This document shows, piece by piece, positions 24,001-33,938 of a stretch of DNA of 64,000 nt. This stretch comes from Calliphora vicina (lineage: Eukaryota > Arthropoda > Insecta > Diptera > Calliphoridae), in assembly GCF_958450345.1 (NCBI RefSeq), contig NC_088784.1:61861247-61925246 (forward strand), written 5' to 3'. Numbering within the stretch: position 1 is the stretch's first letter; every line of letters starts with the position of its first letter. The notes under the pieces are model-generated. The model worked only from the letters and a program-made list of their open reading frames with translations. It ran no database searches and was not told where the DNA came from. Position numbers and translations under genes: made by a program.

Positions 24001-26298
24001 AGCATCTTTGTTATCTCCATGTGTGGGTGTAAGACGTCTAAAGCGTATTGATAGTGCACGACCATCTATTTCAGCATTCAACATACGTTTGTAGGCCTCA
24101 ATGGCCTTTTGAACGTTTTGATAGCGAATAAATGCATAACGGGTGTATTTTATACGTTGAGCAAAACCAATATCAATGCGTGCTGCACCGGGAAAATGCT
24201 GTTTTAATGTTTTACTTGCTATTGTGTTTGGCAGATTGCCAACGTACAAAGTATAAGGATCAATTTCATTCAATTTGGTACTGCAAACTTTATGGGGTAT
24301 TTGTTTAATTTCCACCGATAAAAATCCCGTCCCAAAGGGTATTTTTGATAGATTTTCGATGGTTTTTTCCACATCAGAGCCGGGTTTCAAATGGACAAAA
24401 CAATAACGTGGTGCAAAATTTAATTGAAAATGCACCGATTCTATGTCAGGACTATAACATTTGACTATTTCACGACTAATCTCAGGATCAGGAAAACGTA
24501 AAACTAATATAATATCGGTTTGTAGTTTTCTTACATTTGTTTCCTCGGCCTTAAGAGCCAGCAGAGAATCTTCTTCGGACCAGCATTTATGTAATTTATA
24601 ACGTACCGAGATTGATTTTCGTTTTGTCTTAATTTTAACAATAGTGTTTGCGGCTGAAACAGTAACAAAAAAAATTGATTACAATGAAAAAAAAAACTAT
24701 TTATGTACATATCGTACTTGATCAGTAAGAGGGTATTAACTCAAAATTTTTAAAATTTAATTTTTACATATTCCGATTCATCTCGAAAACCACATTTGAG
24801 ACCATTTTCGTGATAGTAAGGTAGTGACTACCTTTATATCAACAAAAATTTATTATTTTAAGTTAATAAAAAAATTAAAATAGAAATGCATCGTATATTT
24901 TCATAAAAAAATGTATTATTTTGATTTGAGCCTTTATTCAAGTTGAAAATAATCAAATTGTTTGATTTAAATTTGGTTGTATTTTGAATTGATACTAAAA
25001 TCGTATAATAATTATTGTTTTTTATACCTAAACCGGCAACATAGCCCTGAGCCACTCTTCACCTTTTTGCACCTGGTTCCTAAATGTAATTTGCAAATTA
25101 GTTTCTGATGGCTGTTCTGAGTTTAGGGGTCATAATTACCCTTAACAAATGTTCCACAATTTTTTTTGGATTTTTTAAGTTTGCTGAGGGTTAATGTTTT
25201 CTTTATCAAATACCAATAACAACAAAATGCATACTTGAAAGTGCAAAAGATGACTTTTTGCCTCAAAAATTGGTTAAATTGCATATAGTGCATTGCATTA
25301 GTTTGCAATACAAATACACAAGATTGTGCTAATGTAAATACATATACATACATATTTTCAAACATTCATATTTCCGGATTTTTAATTTATCTTAAAATAT
25401 AACAGAAATAGTTTTTGACCTGTAAATGTAAATTTTAAAATTTTAAGTTAATACCTGTTGTTGGTCAAGTTCGAATTATCTCAATTGTTTTAAAATAGAG
25501 ATTGTGTTAATTACCCGATTTCTGATCGTTTGATTTGTTATTTTCCTCATGATCTACTTCAGCAGAAGACAATGAAGTCAAAATGGTAGCTGGAATTGGC
25601 GGTGGAGGTAAGTATGGCATTTTATCATCACTGGGTAATGGAGGTAGTATGGGTCGTCCCTGTTCAGGAAGTGGTGGTTGCTGTTGTGGCAGTTTTGGTG
25701 GTGGTGTTGATTTTATAGTTTCCCACATATAAGAGCTCATACCATCAGATGAACCAAATGTTTGGTTTGATGCAGTTGCAATTAAGTCAGCATTGTATCT
25801 GTTAGGATAAAAACTATTGTAACCAAATCCGTAGCAGTTTGAATTATCCGATGTTGCTGGAGTACATTGCTGAGGAAGTTGTTTGATTTTTTGAGCTATC
25901 GCTGCTGACGCTAATTCTGGAGTTAATTTAGTTTGAGTTGGTGGCAAATTTAAAAGATTTTGTGTAGCTGCGGAAAATGAAGATGAGGACGGGGATAAAC
26001 ACGCTGATACCGCAGGCTTATGTAAGTACGGAGGAGATTGCTTGTTATTTTGACGATGGTTATGATTTGGCCTTTTCGGTGAAATTCCGAAATTATTTCT
26101 GGGATTATTATCATATTGATTATATGGATAAGAGTCTGCTGCTATATTGTTTCTATTATGGGAATATTGGTACCCAGATGAATTTTGATGTTTGTATTTT
26201 GGACCACTATTATTTGTTCCATATCTAGGACGTTTATTAAAACGCTTTGAAGTGTCTCCTGTTCTGGAGAAGTTATTATTATTGTTGTATTTATTCAT
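21051..26298 (-). CDS. Uncharacterised RRM protein, 1059 aa, six exons
   Basis: Exons in gene order: 26298-25515, 24653-23802, 23249-23172, 22956-22852, 22772-21639, 21277-21051 (stop TGA). All junctions are GT-AG and each joins in phase 1, which strongly supports one gene. The start is the ATG at 26298; the frame extends upstream only through non-ATG codons. Residues 1-261 are disordered (Asn/Tyr/Gly-rich, then a Pro-rich block). Exon 2 carries an RRM-like fold (about 308-383) followed by a clearer RRM (about 395-470) with LYVGNLP as RNP2 and RYAFIRY as RNP1. The remaining ~590 residues are Ser/Asn/acidic and hold sumoylation-type motifs VKQEP and IKKEP. Probably a nuclear RNA-binding regulator. 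I do not recognise the Drosophila counterpart. Confidence 0.88.
23802..24653 (-). CDS. RRM-bearing exon of the 1059-aa gene
   Basis: The 852-bp exon 2 holds both RRM-like units. The first reads LVLRFPDPEISREIVKCYSP with RYCFVHL at the RNP1 position. The second reads YTLYVGNLPNTIASKTLKQH with YTRYAFIRY at RNP1. The aromatic residues expected on the RNA-binding sheet are present in the second unit (Y in RNP2, F/Y in RNP1), so it is likely functional; the first is more diverged and could be a protein-binding pseudo-RRM. Confidence 0.85.
24654..25514 (-). other. First intron of the RRM gene
   Basis: 861-bp intron with donor GTAATT and acceptor TTTCAG (minus strand). AT-rich; the two short minus-strand ORFs inside are unsupported. 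Confidence 0.6.
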
Positions 26299-26530
26299 TT
26301 TATACACTATCACAATTCGTTATTACAGTTTCAGTATTTCTACTTTATGTTTATTTTATATATTTATATTATTTATCCATTATTATAGATGTTTATTTAT
26401 AAAATGTTATTTTTATTTTTCAAGACGTATGAAGAAGAATACAACAAAAATATTCGTCTCGAAGTGGCTTGATATTAATTCAGGGATGGAAAATGCGATT
26501 TTGAAATGGTTCGTTTTTGTTATACAGTAT

Positions 26531-26763
26531 CAAAGTAAATTAATAAAGTAGCGACAGTACTACAACAAATACAACATTTACAAAAACCACAAGCAATTTT
26601 GTTTTTGGTTTAAGGTCTGAGCTGTCAAAGTTGCCTGTTGTTGTTTTTGCTTTTGGGCTTGTTGTATTTTTTGCCACAACAACCACAAGTGAATTGACAG
26701 TTCAGACCAAAGTAAAAAAAATAGTCAGCTGTTCTACTGAGTCTACTTTATTAATTTACTTTG
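26531..26763. mobile_element. 233-bp hAT-type MITE with exact 8-bp target duplication
   Basis: Ends are CAAAGTAAATTAATAAAGTA and its perfect reverse complement (26531-26550 and 26744-26763). TACAGTAT flanks both sides (26523-26530 and 26764-26771). The interior has a second, imperfect inverted pair (GTCTGAGCTGTCAA / TTGACAGTTCAGAC). The 8-bp duplication is typical of hAT transposition; no coding content. It sits in the intergenic space just upstream of the RRM gene start. Confidence 0.9.
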
Positions 26764-26771
26764 TACAGTAT

Positions 26772-27067
26772 CAAGCATAGTAGAAAAATAGAAAGTAGTT
26801 TCATTCTCTCTTTATTTTTTAAAATTCTACGTCTGACATGCTTAAGGATTTTGACGTTTTCGTTAAAATAGTAATACCATATTAATTAAAAATTTTCCCA
26901 TATATTCTTTCAAGTTTGTGAAAAAATTAATACATAATTTTCATTCATTTGAAAAATATTAAAAAAATATAAAAAATATTTACTATCAAATTGGGATCAA
27001 AGGTAAGATTTTCATTTTCAAATATTACAAAGCTAATTTGTGAACATTATTTTAAGATTTAACAAAC
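26772..27067. other. Intergenic spacer
   Basis: About 300 bp of AT-rich DNA before the THAP ORF; nothing recognised. Confidence 0.4.
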
Positions 27068-27319
27068 ATGAGTTGCATTTTCCCCAACTGCGAAAATACC
27101 AAATATTTTTGCAAAAATTCAAATGTAAATTTTTTTAAAGTCCCTACATTACCTAATAAACGACAACAGTGGGTGGATGTATGTAAAACTTGCGAAGAAG
27201 ATTTGCCAAAAGAGCCAATGGTGTGCTCCGACCATTTCCTTAAAAGCAATATTTCAGTTAATACATTAACTTCCAACACAACATACTTAATACATTTTTA
27301 TTTAAATACTAAATTATAA
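27068..27319 (+). CDS. THAP-type zinc-finger ORF (83 aa; possibly first exon)
   Basis: The ATG has a good fly start context (AACAAACATG). The product shows the C2CH signature: C3, C8, then C53 and H56 (CSDHF), with the conserved Trp at 35 and Pro at 26. THAP domains bind DNA and occur in host regulators and P-element transposases. After residue 57 the sequence loses the usual C-terminal AVP motif and stops soon. Either a later exon is spliced on or the rest has been lost. I found no convincing second exon before 27700. Confidence 0.6.
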   Translation: MSCIFPNCENTKYFCKNSNVNFFKVPTLPNKRQQWVDVCKTCEEDLPKEPMVCSDHFLKSNISVNTLTSNTTYLIHFYLNTKL

Positions 27320-27717
27320 ATTACACATTTTTTGTAAAAAATTTCTCTAAAATAAAAATCATTTTTAGGAATGTGGCAACGCTTTTTATAATGCTCACAA
27401 AATAAGGAAACTTCAAAAAACCTTATTTGAAAAAAAAAATTTTGATTGAAACTACCTTCTATATTTTTATCATGGTATCAAGTTAAAAGAAAATTTATGC
27501 GGTTTTTGTTTTTAAAAGATTACCTAGATAATTTTTGGCACCATTTAATTAATTTTCAAATGAAGAACAAGTACCTAATAAGACGTGATTGTACTGCAAT
27601 ATTTTTAGAGATCAATAGCAAAACGAATACTGAATTTCCGTTCCTGTTTCTTTCACATCAATTCACATTTTACCAAAACTAGAGGACCTGGATTTGGCGG
27701 AAAAATCTATTATCAAA
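27320..27717. other. Intergenic DNA after the THAP ORF
   Basis: AT-rich, with one unsupported 78-codon ORF. Could include decayed THAP-gene exons, but no motif was recognised. Confidence 0.35.
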
Positions 27718-27981
27718 GTCTGCTTTTACACAGGGCAATTTTTCTTGCGCAAGTCTAGAGTTTATAGGAGAGAGAGGCAAGAAGAAAGAAGAGGGGTACA
27801 CACTTGCTTGTACTGGCAAGTCTCTTCAAATTTATTTTGTTTTCTCATTTTCAATATGGCGTCTATTAGGTTTTGCCATACAAAATTGCTCACAGACTTG
27901 CTGTGTGTAAACAGACGAGCAAGTTTAAAAGGGAATCGACGAGACTTGCTTCAAGTAAACTTGCCCTGTGTAAAAGCAGAC
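27718..27981. mobile_element. 264-bp MITE with 21-bp perfect TIRs
   Basis: GTCTGCTTTTACACAGGGCA opens the element and its exact reverse complement closes it (27718-27738 and 27961-27981). Inside, CAAGT/ACTTG words recur near both ends. AAA borders both sides; the true duplication length is unclear. The ORFs across it are accidental. Confidence 0.8.
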
Positions 27982-28647
27982 AAAGCAATATTTTATTTAT
28001 AAAAATTAATAAACATAAATATGAATATGTACAAACAACTAGGGATTTTGACCTAAAATGTTGTTGCGTTTGAATGAAATAAATAAAATTTATTACAGAT
28101 CAGAAAAACAAATTTTTCCAAAAGTATGTATTTGTGGTCGTTTTAAAAAACTACAGTTAAGAATGAAGTGTTCTATGGTGAACCTTAGTATGCTATTTTG
28201 AAAATACATAGTTTACTCTTAATATTCATTGAATATTTTATTTTGTGAATAAATAATAAAAATATTTTATTTAAAAGTCACTAAAAGAGATAAAAATACA
28301 TATTGTCTTGTTCGCAAAAGATAGAATTGAACACATTGGCTGATAATATATAATAGATACATGCAGCAGAATTAAACCAAAAACGGAAATTAAAAAATTC
28401 AAATGAAACAAATATGAAATTGCTCACACAATATAGAATTTATTGAAATATGTACCTTTAATATTTTTATAAAGATTTAAATGTGAACCGAATTGCAGAA
28501 AATGCGTTTTTTTCCGCTACTTAGCTTACATTTTTGTAAAGTCAGGTAACACTCTTAATTATTTACAGCTGTTTGTCAAATAAATAAATGTAAACAAACA
28601 AACATAACCTATTCCAATTTATTATTTTTTTTAATTTTCACATAATA
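27982..28647. other. Intergenic DNA and 5' region of the membrane-protein gene
   Basis: No ORF or repeat recognised. The last ~100 bp before 28648 should contain the promoter and 5' UTR; no TATA box in a convincing position was identified. Confidence 0.4.
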
Positions 28648-29428
28648 ATGGCTCTATTATTAAAGTTTAGAAAACCCGTCTTTAATGTGCTAAAAAGTAC
28701 ACAAACAATAACCGTTGGCGAAAGGAGTATAAGGTAGGTTTTATTTTATAGCAAACTATTTAACAGGTTAATAAATGCGATATTTTAGCACAACGCCGTC
28801 ATTATTATGGTTTAATCAAAAATTCGCCCGTGCGGTTTCCTCCAAGGAAAGGGAAAAACGTTATTTGGAAAAAGATAGAGTTCCACAAAACTACACGTTA
28901 ATCTACAAAGCACCAATGGAATCATATGTAGCCTGGGCAATGCATGTTTCCACGGTGACAGCATCTATAATCAGCACTGCTGCTATTTATCAATATGTCA
29001 ATAACCAACCGATATTGGAGCCACTCGATACAACTCTTATAATGAATTCAGACGATATTTATTATTTCGCAGCAGGCTTTTTGGCAATAAATGCTGCACT
29101 ACGATTGGTTGTCGCTATGTTTCCATTGCGAATATATAAGGATCAAGGAAAGTAAGTTATTTTTGAAAGTGACCAACATTTTAAACTATAATATACATAT
29201 TTAATATATTTTATTTTTAGATATTTAGGAATTTATCATTCTCAACTGCCTTTCAATATAAGTCATCATCAATTTGAACAGGGTCAAGTAAAAGCGGTTT
29301 ATTATATATTTAGTCCCTGGAATAACGCTACTTATAAATTGGGCACTAAAACATCATTGTTATTGGAGGATTATTTTAAAACCCCTTCAGAATTTCATAA
29401 AATGCGCGATATTGATGAAGAAAAATAA
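28648..29428 (+). CDS. Small two-TM protein, probably mitochondrial (218 aa, three exons)
   Basis: Exons 28648-28733, 28789-29151 and 29221-29428 (TAA) join in frame with GT-AG introns of 55 and 69 bp. The N-terminus MALLLKFRKPVFNVLKSTQT is basic, amphipathic and free of acidic residues, like a mitochondrial presequence. Two hydrophobic segments follow (about VSTVTASIISTAAIYQYV and YYFAAGFLAINAALRLVVAM), then a soluble C-terminal half beginning KYLGIYHSQLPF. This plan resembles TMEM186/TMEM70-type inner-membrane assembly factors, with short N-part, TM hairpin and matrix tail, but I cannot fix the family. AATAAA follows the stop closely. The gene lies about 330 bp upstream of the RBM28-like gene on the same strand. 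Confidence 0.82.
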
Positions 29429-29762
29429 ATTGTATAAATAAAAAAATAAATTAATTTAGAGATTTGTAGGTAATTATTTGAACATTTTCTTTTTTTTATA
29501 TAATTTGATAGTAAATTTTTATAATTAAATTTTTTATTTAAATTAAAATTTACTTACAAATTATATAAAAAAAAATAATTATTACAATACACCCTGTAGT
29601 TGAACTGTTATACATTTATCGCTAGATGTCGCTGTCAACAATAAGTGTCAAGTTCCACGTGCTGTCAACTGACAAACAAATTATTGTTTTCATTCAGTTT
29701 TTTTTAAGAAAAATAGTTGGAATTTTTAGATTTTATTTATTTTTTTAAATTAAAATTCCATT
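29429..29762 (+). other. Spacer and 5' UTR of the RBM28-like gene
   Basis: Short intergenic spacer with AATAAA signals at its left end, an AT-rich middle and a GC-richer stretch around 29600-29680 that likely holds the downstream gene's promoter. Confidence 0.5.
29656..29661 (+). promoter_or_regulatory. CACGTG E-box
   Basis: Perfect CACGTG about 100 bp upstream of the RBM28-like start codon. CACGTG is the Myc/Max consensus, and fly ribosome-biogenesis genes are known to carry it close to their transcription starts. Function here is inferred. Confidence 0.5.
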
Positions 29763-32000
29763 ATGGAATTAAACGAAACACATGTAGAAACTGAAGAGAG
29801 TCAGGAGGATTCTAAAGATAAGTCAATCAAAAGGCGTAATCCTTTTAGAGTGCAACAGCAGAAAGAGGAGAAAGAACGTCGTCAGAAAAAGCGTGCTCGA
29901 CTCATCGTCCGCAATATTAGTTATAAATCTACGGAGGAGGCTCTACGTAAACACTTTGAACAATGGGGTAAATTGGAAGATGTGAATCTATTAAAACGAG
30001 CTGATGGCAAACTTGTAGGCTGCGCTTTTGTACAATACGAAACTATTAATCAGGCTACAAAGGCCATATTGCAAGGCAATGGAAAAGAAATGCTAGGTCG
30101 TAACATATTTATCGACTGGGCCTTGGGTAAGAATGAGTTTGTTGCCAATAAGGGGGTAAAAGGAGAGCCGGAAGAAAAAAAACCAAAATTGGAGGTGAAA
30201 GAAGAAGAGGAAATAAAATCAGAAAAGGATGATAAGGAAGATGGTGAAGATGGAGGTGACAGTGACGATGGTGATGATAATGGAGAAAATGATAGTGATG
30301 TTGAAGAAGAGGTAAGTTTAATACAGAATTAACAGTGCGATAGTCCGTATTTAGATGCAAAAAATTAAATTGTCAATAGTGTATCGAATATTCATATATA
30401 GAATAGTTGGGACATTATATTTCCATTGATTGCGACAACATTATTTAAATACCATGATCAAATATTTCTCTAAATAACCAAACTAAATTTGTAGGATGCA
30501 GAAGATTCCCAAAATGAAGATGATGAGGAAGACGAAGATGACGATGAAGATATTGATGATGACGAAGACGAAGAGAAAAAAGATGTTAAATCTGAATTGG
30601 ACAATGTTAAGAAAGAAAAGCACATTTCAAACGATGTCCAAGAAGGATGTACGATCTTCATCAAAAATGTACCCTTCGATGCTGATGATGGCGATTTACG
30701 TAAAGTCTGCCGGAAATTTGGTCCTTTGTATTATTGCATTATAAATCGTGATCATATATCTGGTCATTCAAAGGGTACTGCATTTATAAAATTTAAGAGT
30801 AAAGAATCGGCCGATTTGTGTTTACAAGCAGGAACAGAATTTGCTCTTATGGACCAAGTTCTAGACCCCTTTCCAGCTCTTAGCAAAGAAGAGATACGTC
30901 AACAACAAGCCGAAAAGGATAAAAAGAGCGATGGCAAGGATTCGCGAAATCTGTATTTGGCTAGAGAAGGTCTTATTATGGCCAATTCAAAAGCTGCGGA
31001 AGGTGTTTCGGGTTCCGATATGAATAAGAGACATAAATTGGAACAAATCAAAATACAAGTTTTGAAAAATTTAAATAGATTCGTTTCTCGCAATCGTTTG
31101 TCTATACACAATTTACCTCTCAACTATGACAACGAAAATCTAAAGGATATGGTTGTAGCCTATACGGGTTTTAAACCCCACGAGTGCCGAGTAATGCGTG
31201 AAAATAAAGTAACTCCTGAACATCCCAAAGGCAAGTCGAAAGGTTTTGGTTTTATGTCTTTCAATAGTCATCAAGAGGCTTTGACAGCTTTAAGGAAACT
31301 AAACAACAATCCCAAAATGTTTGGTACCCAACATGTAAGATTTTTTTATTTTTGCCTTTTAAAATTCTGTATTATATAGCTTATGTTTCTTTAACAGCGT
31401 CCCATTGTTGCCTTTAGTATTGAAGATCGTGCAGTTCATAAGGTTAAAGAAAAACGCGAGGAGAAGTCTAAAATTAATAATCCTACCTTCAAGGATAAGC
31501 TCGAAAGACGCAAAGCTGTAAGACAACAAAAACGTGATGGCAAATTACCTCTTAAATCGCTTCCCAAAGGACCACAAACTGATGATAAAAATAAGCTCAA
31601 GAAACACATTAAGAACCTTGAAGAATCTAGAGCGGCTAAGAATAAACAAAACAATAAACCTTCGCCCCACATTGAAGATAATTATGTCGGCACAGAGGCA
31701 AAACCTGGTACTGCTTTACGTATGCGTTCCTTCAAAAAGATCAAAGAACAGTCACAAGATCACATGAAACGTGTCCAGAACGATAAGAAAAAGAAGAAAC
31801 AGCAAAAAATTAAACAAATTCACTTGGCTGAGAGAAAAGCGGAAACAAGACCAAAACAGGGTCGTAAAATGGAAAGGGATGATCTAATGCCATTGGTAAA
31901 TAAATACAAGCAAATGTTGGATAAACGGGCCAATGAAGGAGGTACTGGACCGGTTAATACAGGCAAAAAACCGAAGCGCACTAAATGGTATCAAGAGTAG
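29763..32000 (+). CDS. RBM28/Nop4-type nucleolar RNA-binding protein, 663 aa
   Basis: Exons 29763-30311, 30495-31334 and 31398-32000 (TAG) all join in phase 0. RRM1 (about 46-123) has RLIVRNISY and GCAFVQYE. A long Asp/Glu-rich linker (about 150-215) is split by intron 1. RRM2 (about 233-300) has TIFIKNVPFD and GTAFIKFK; RRM3 (about 384-470) has LSIHNLPLNY and GFGFMSFN. The C-terminal ~180 residues are strongly Lys/Arg-rich, as expected for nucleolar targeting. This RRM order with an acidic spacer and basic tail matches yeast Nop4 and human RBM28, which act in 60S pre-ribosome assembly. The likely Drosophila counterpart is CG4806 (from memory). Length is close to Nop4. A CACGTG box lies upstream. 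Confidence 0.9.
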
Positions 32001-32453
32001 TTTAATAGTAGATTTAGCTACTTATTTAATGTGTTAATTGTTTTAGTGTATTTTGTAAATACAAATGAAATTATAAAAAACCCACATAAAAATTATAATA
32101 AAAAATTATCCATAAAAAATAACGTTTCTGTACTGAATACCGAATACAATTATTGAGTCGAATTTGTCACAATTTTCGGTGAACAAATTATTCATATAAA
32201 GACCTTTAAATGGCCGAAATACATAAGTAATTTTCCTTCTCTATTTTTAATCTAATTTAATAAGTATCAGCCTAAACCTTGGGGTATCTAAAGGAAATGT
32301 ATTTTTTACATTTGAAACTTTTCTTAACTATGCCACATGATGTCAGGTTTTGTTCTTGCTTATGTGAAAAAAAGAAAAATTAACAAGAAATTTTAACAGA
32401 AAATGTGAATTATCTAAGAATGATCACATTAATGAAGTGATTTCAACATCATT
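32001..32453. other. 3' UTR and spacer left of the gypsy element
   Basis: Non-coding DNA between the RBM28-like stop and the LTR element; the last four bases (CATT, 32450-32453) are one copy of the element's target duplication. Confidence 0.5.
32097..32102 (+). terminator. Polyadenylation signal of the RBM28-like gene
   Basis: AATAAA about 100 bp after the stop codon, followed by an A/T-rich stretch; the only good candidate nearby. Confidence 0.5.
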
Positions 32454-33270
32454 TGTTACGTCACTGATTCGTAGACTACACACTTTTCATATTGGGTTCT
32501 AATCAGTGATGTACAATTTTCAAACTGAATATTTGGTTAAGCTTGATGTTAAAGCTTTATGCCATATCCCAACCCCTTTGTATTAATATACACCATGATT
32601 ATATTCTGGGCAAATTTGAAATATAATCCCTATATAATTTTTGTTAGTTTGCTATAATTTTACTCCATCTATCTACTTTTACATCCACAACTCAATACAA
32701 AAATTTAATACACCATTTTTAATTTCTTTTATAATATCCTTGTCTACATTTTATTGGAATATCTTTTTTATATTTTATTTGGAATATCCTTTTATATTTA
32801 TTTCGATATATCCTTTCTGATGTTGCACAATTTATTTTAAAATATTCGTTTTTTTTTTAAGAATTGTCTCTCTTAATATATTTTCTATCAACCGCACATT
32901 TCAAATTTTCAAACCACAATCAAAATTCTAACAAAAATTCCAAACAAAATACAAAAATTTTTTCCAATAAAATTTGCCTACATGATCAAAAATATTTTCT
33001 ACAGCAAGTACATCTAATAATTTTCATATTTGAAAAATAAAAAAAAACATGTTACCTAAAAAAAAATTTCTTATATTATTTTCCAGAAGCGAAGGCAACT
33101 TAATAAAATATTGAAATATTAAACAAGTTTCATATGAAATTTTGAAATTTAAAACAATTTACCTAAAATATAATTTTTCATAAAATTTCCAAAACAAAAG
33201 CTAACTCAATTAAAAATAAAAATATTACTTAATATTACATGAGTATTTTACAGTGAAAACAACCCCAACA
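32454..33270 (-). repeat. Gypsy 3' LTR (left in window), 817 bp
   Basis: Bounded by TGTTACGTCACTG at the left and AACCCCAACA at the right on the plus strand. Differs from the other LTR by a 2-base longer T run (near 32850) and two substitutions (near 32954 and 33133). No obvious purine tract adjoins its inner edge, which is unusual. Confidence 0.93.
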
Positions 33271-33398
33271 AACCAAAACATTTACAAATATTACATAAAA
33301 GGAAATGTTTTGGGACTATGTGTATCTATGATATAAATAAAAATTAATGTTCCTACGTGTGGCACGACCCACAATAATAGCCGGGCAAAATTATATAT

Positions 33399-33938
33399 TC
33401 ATTGTTTAAGATCCTTCCCATGAAATACACCTATGAATTTTCCATTCAAATCGGTTAATCTATATAAACAGTTTCCTAATGTTGATTCAATTCGAGCCTT
33501 TACATATTTTGGAGCTAATTTAGCATTAAATTGTTTTGAAAAATCGTTTTGTTGAAAATTCTTCCTATATACTTCTTGACCAGGTTCATACCTAATATTT
33601 CGACACCCTCTCAAATTGTATGTACGTTCACTTTTTTTATAACTTTTCTCCAAATTTTTAAATATAGAATCATTAATAAGTTTCATTTGATCTGGCTGGC
33701 TAATAATTTCTATTTCTCCACAGTTTACATTTTCTAAATTTCTGAGAATTTTATAAGCAGAACCATGCAGAATCATATTTCTGCCAAATAAAGCAAAATA
33801 CGGAGAAATTCCAATTGAAGAGTGAACTGAGCTCCTAAGTGACTGATTAATATGACAAATGTGTTCATCCCATGATGTCTGATTGTCACCAACATATGAT
33901 CGAATTGCTGCTAAAATAGACCTATTGACCCGCTCTGA
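33399..33938 (-). pseudogene. Integrase C-terminal part of gypsy pol, out of frame
   Basis: Continues the integrase after the frame break near 33935. It starts at the catalytic-Glu motif (ERVNR), then reads ISPYFALFGRNM, typical of the end of Ty3-type integrase cores, and ends in a basic tail with stop at 33399. The third catalytic residue is therefore present but in a different frame from the first two. Confidence 0.85.

Noticed and set aside
27694..28073. Two overlapping ORFs
   Set aside because: They cover the 264-bp MITE and its flank and have no coding features.
30109..30664. Minus-strand ORFs rich in His, Leu or Ser
   Set aside because: Complement of the acidic Asp/Glu codon runs of the RBM28-like gene.
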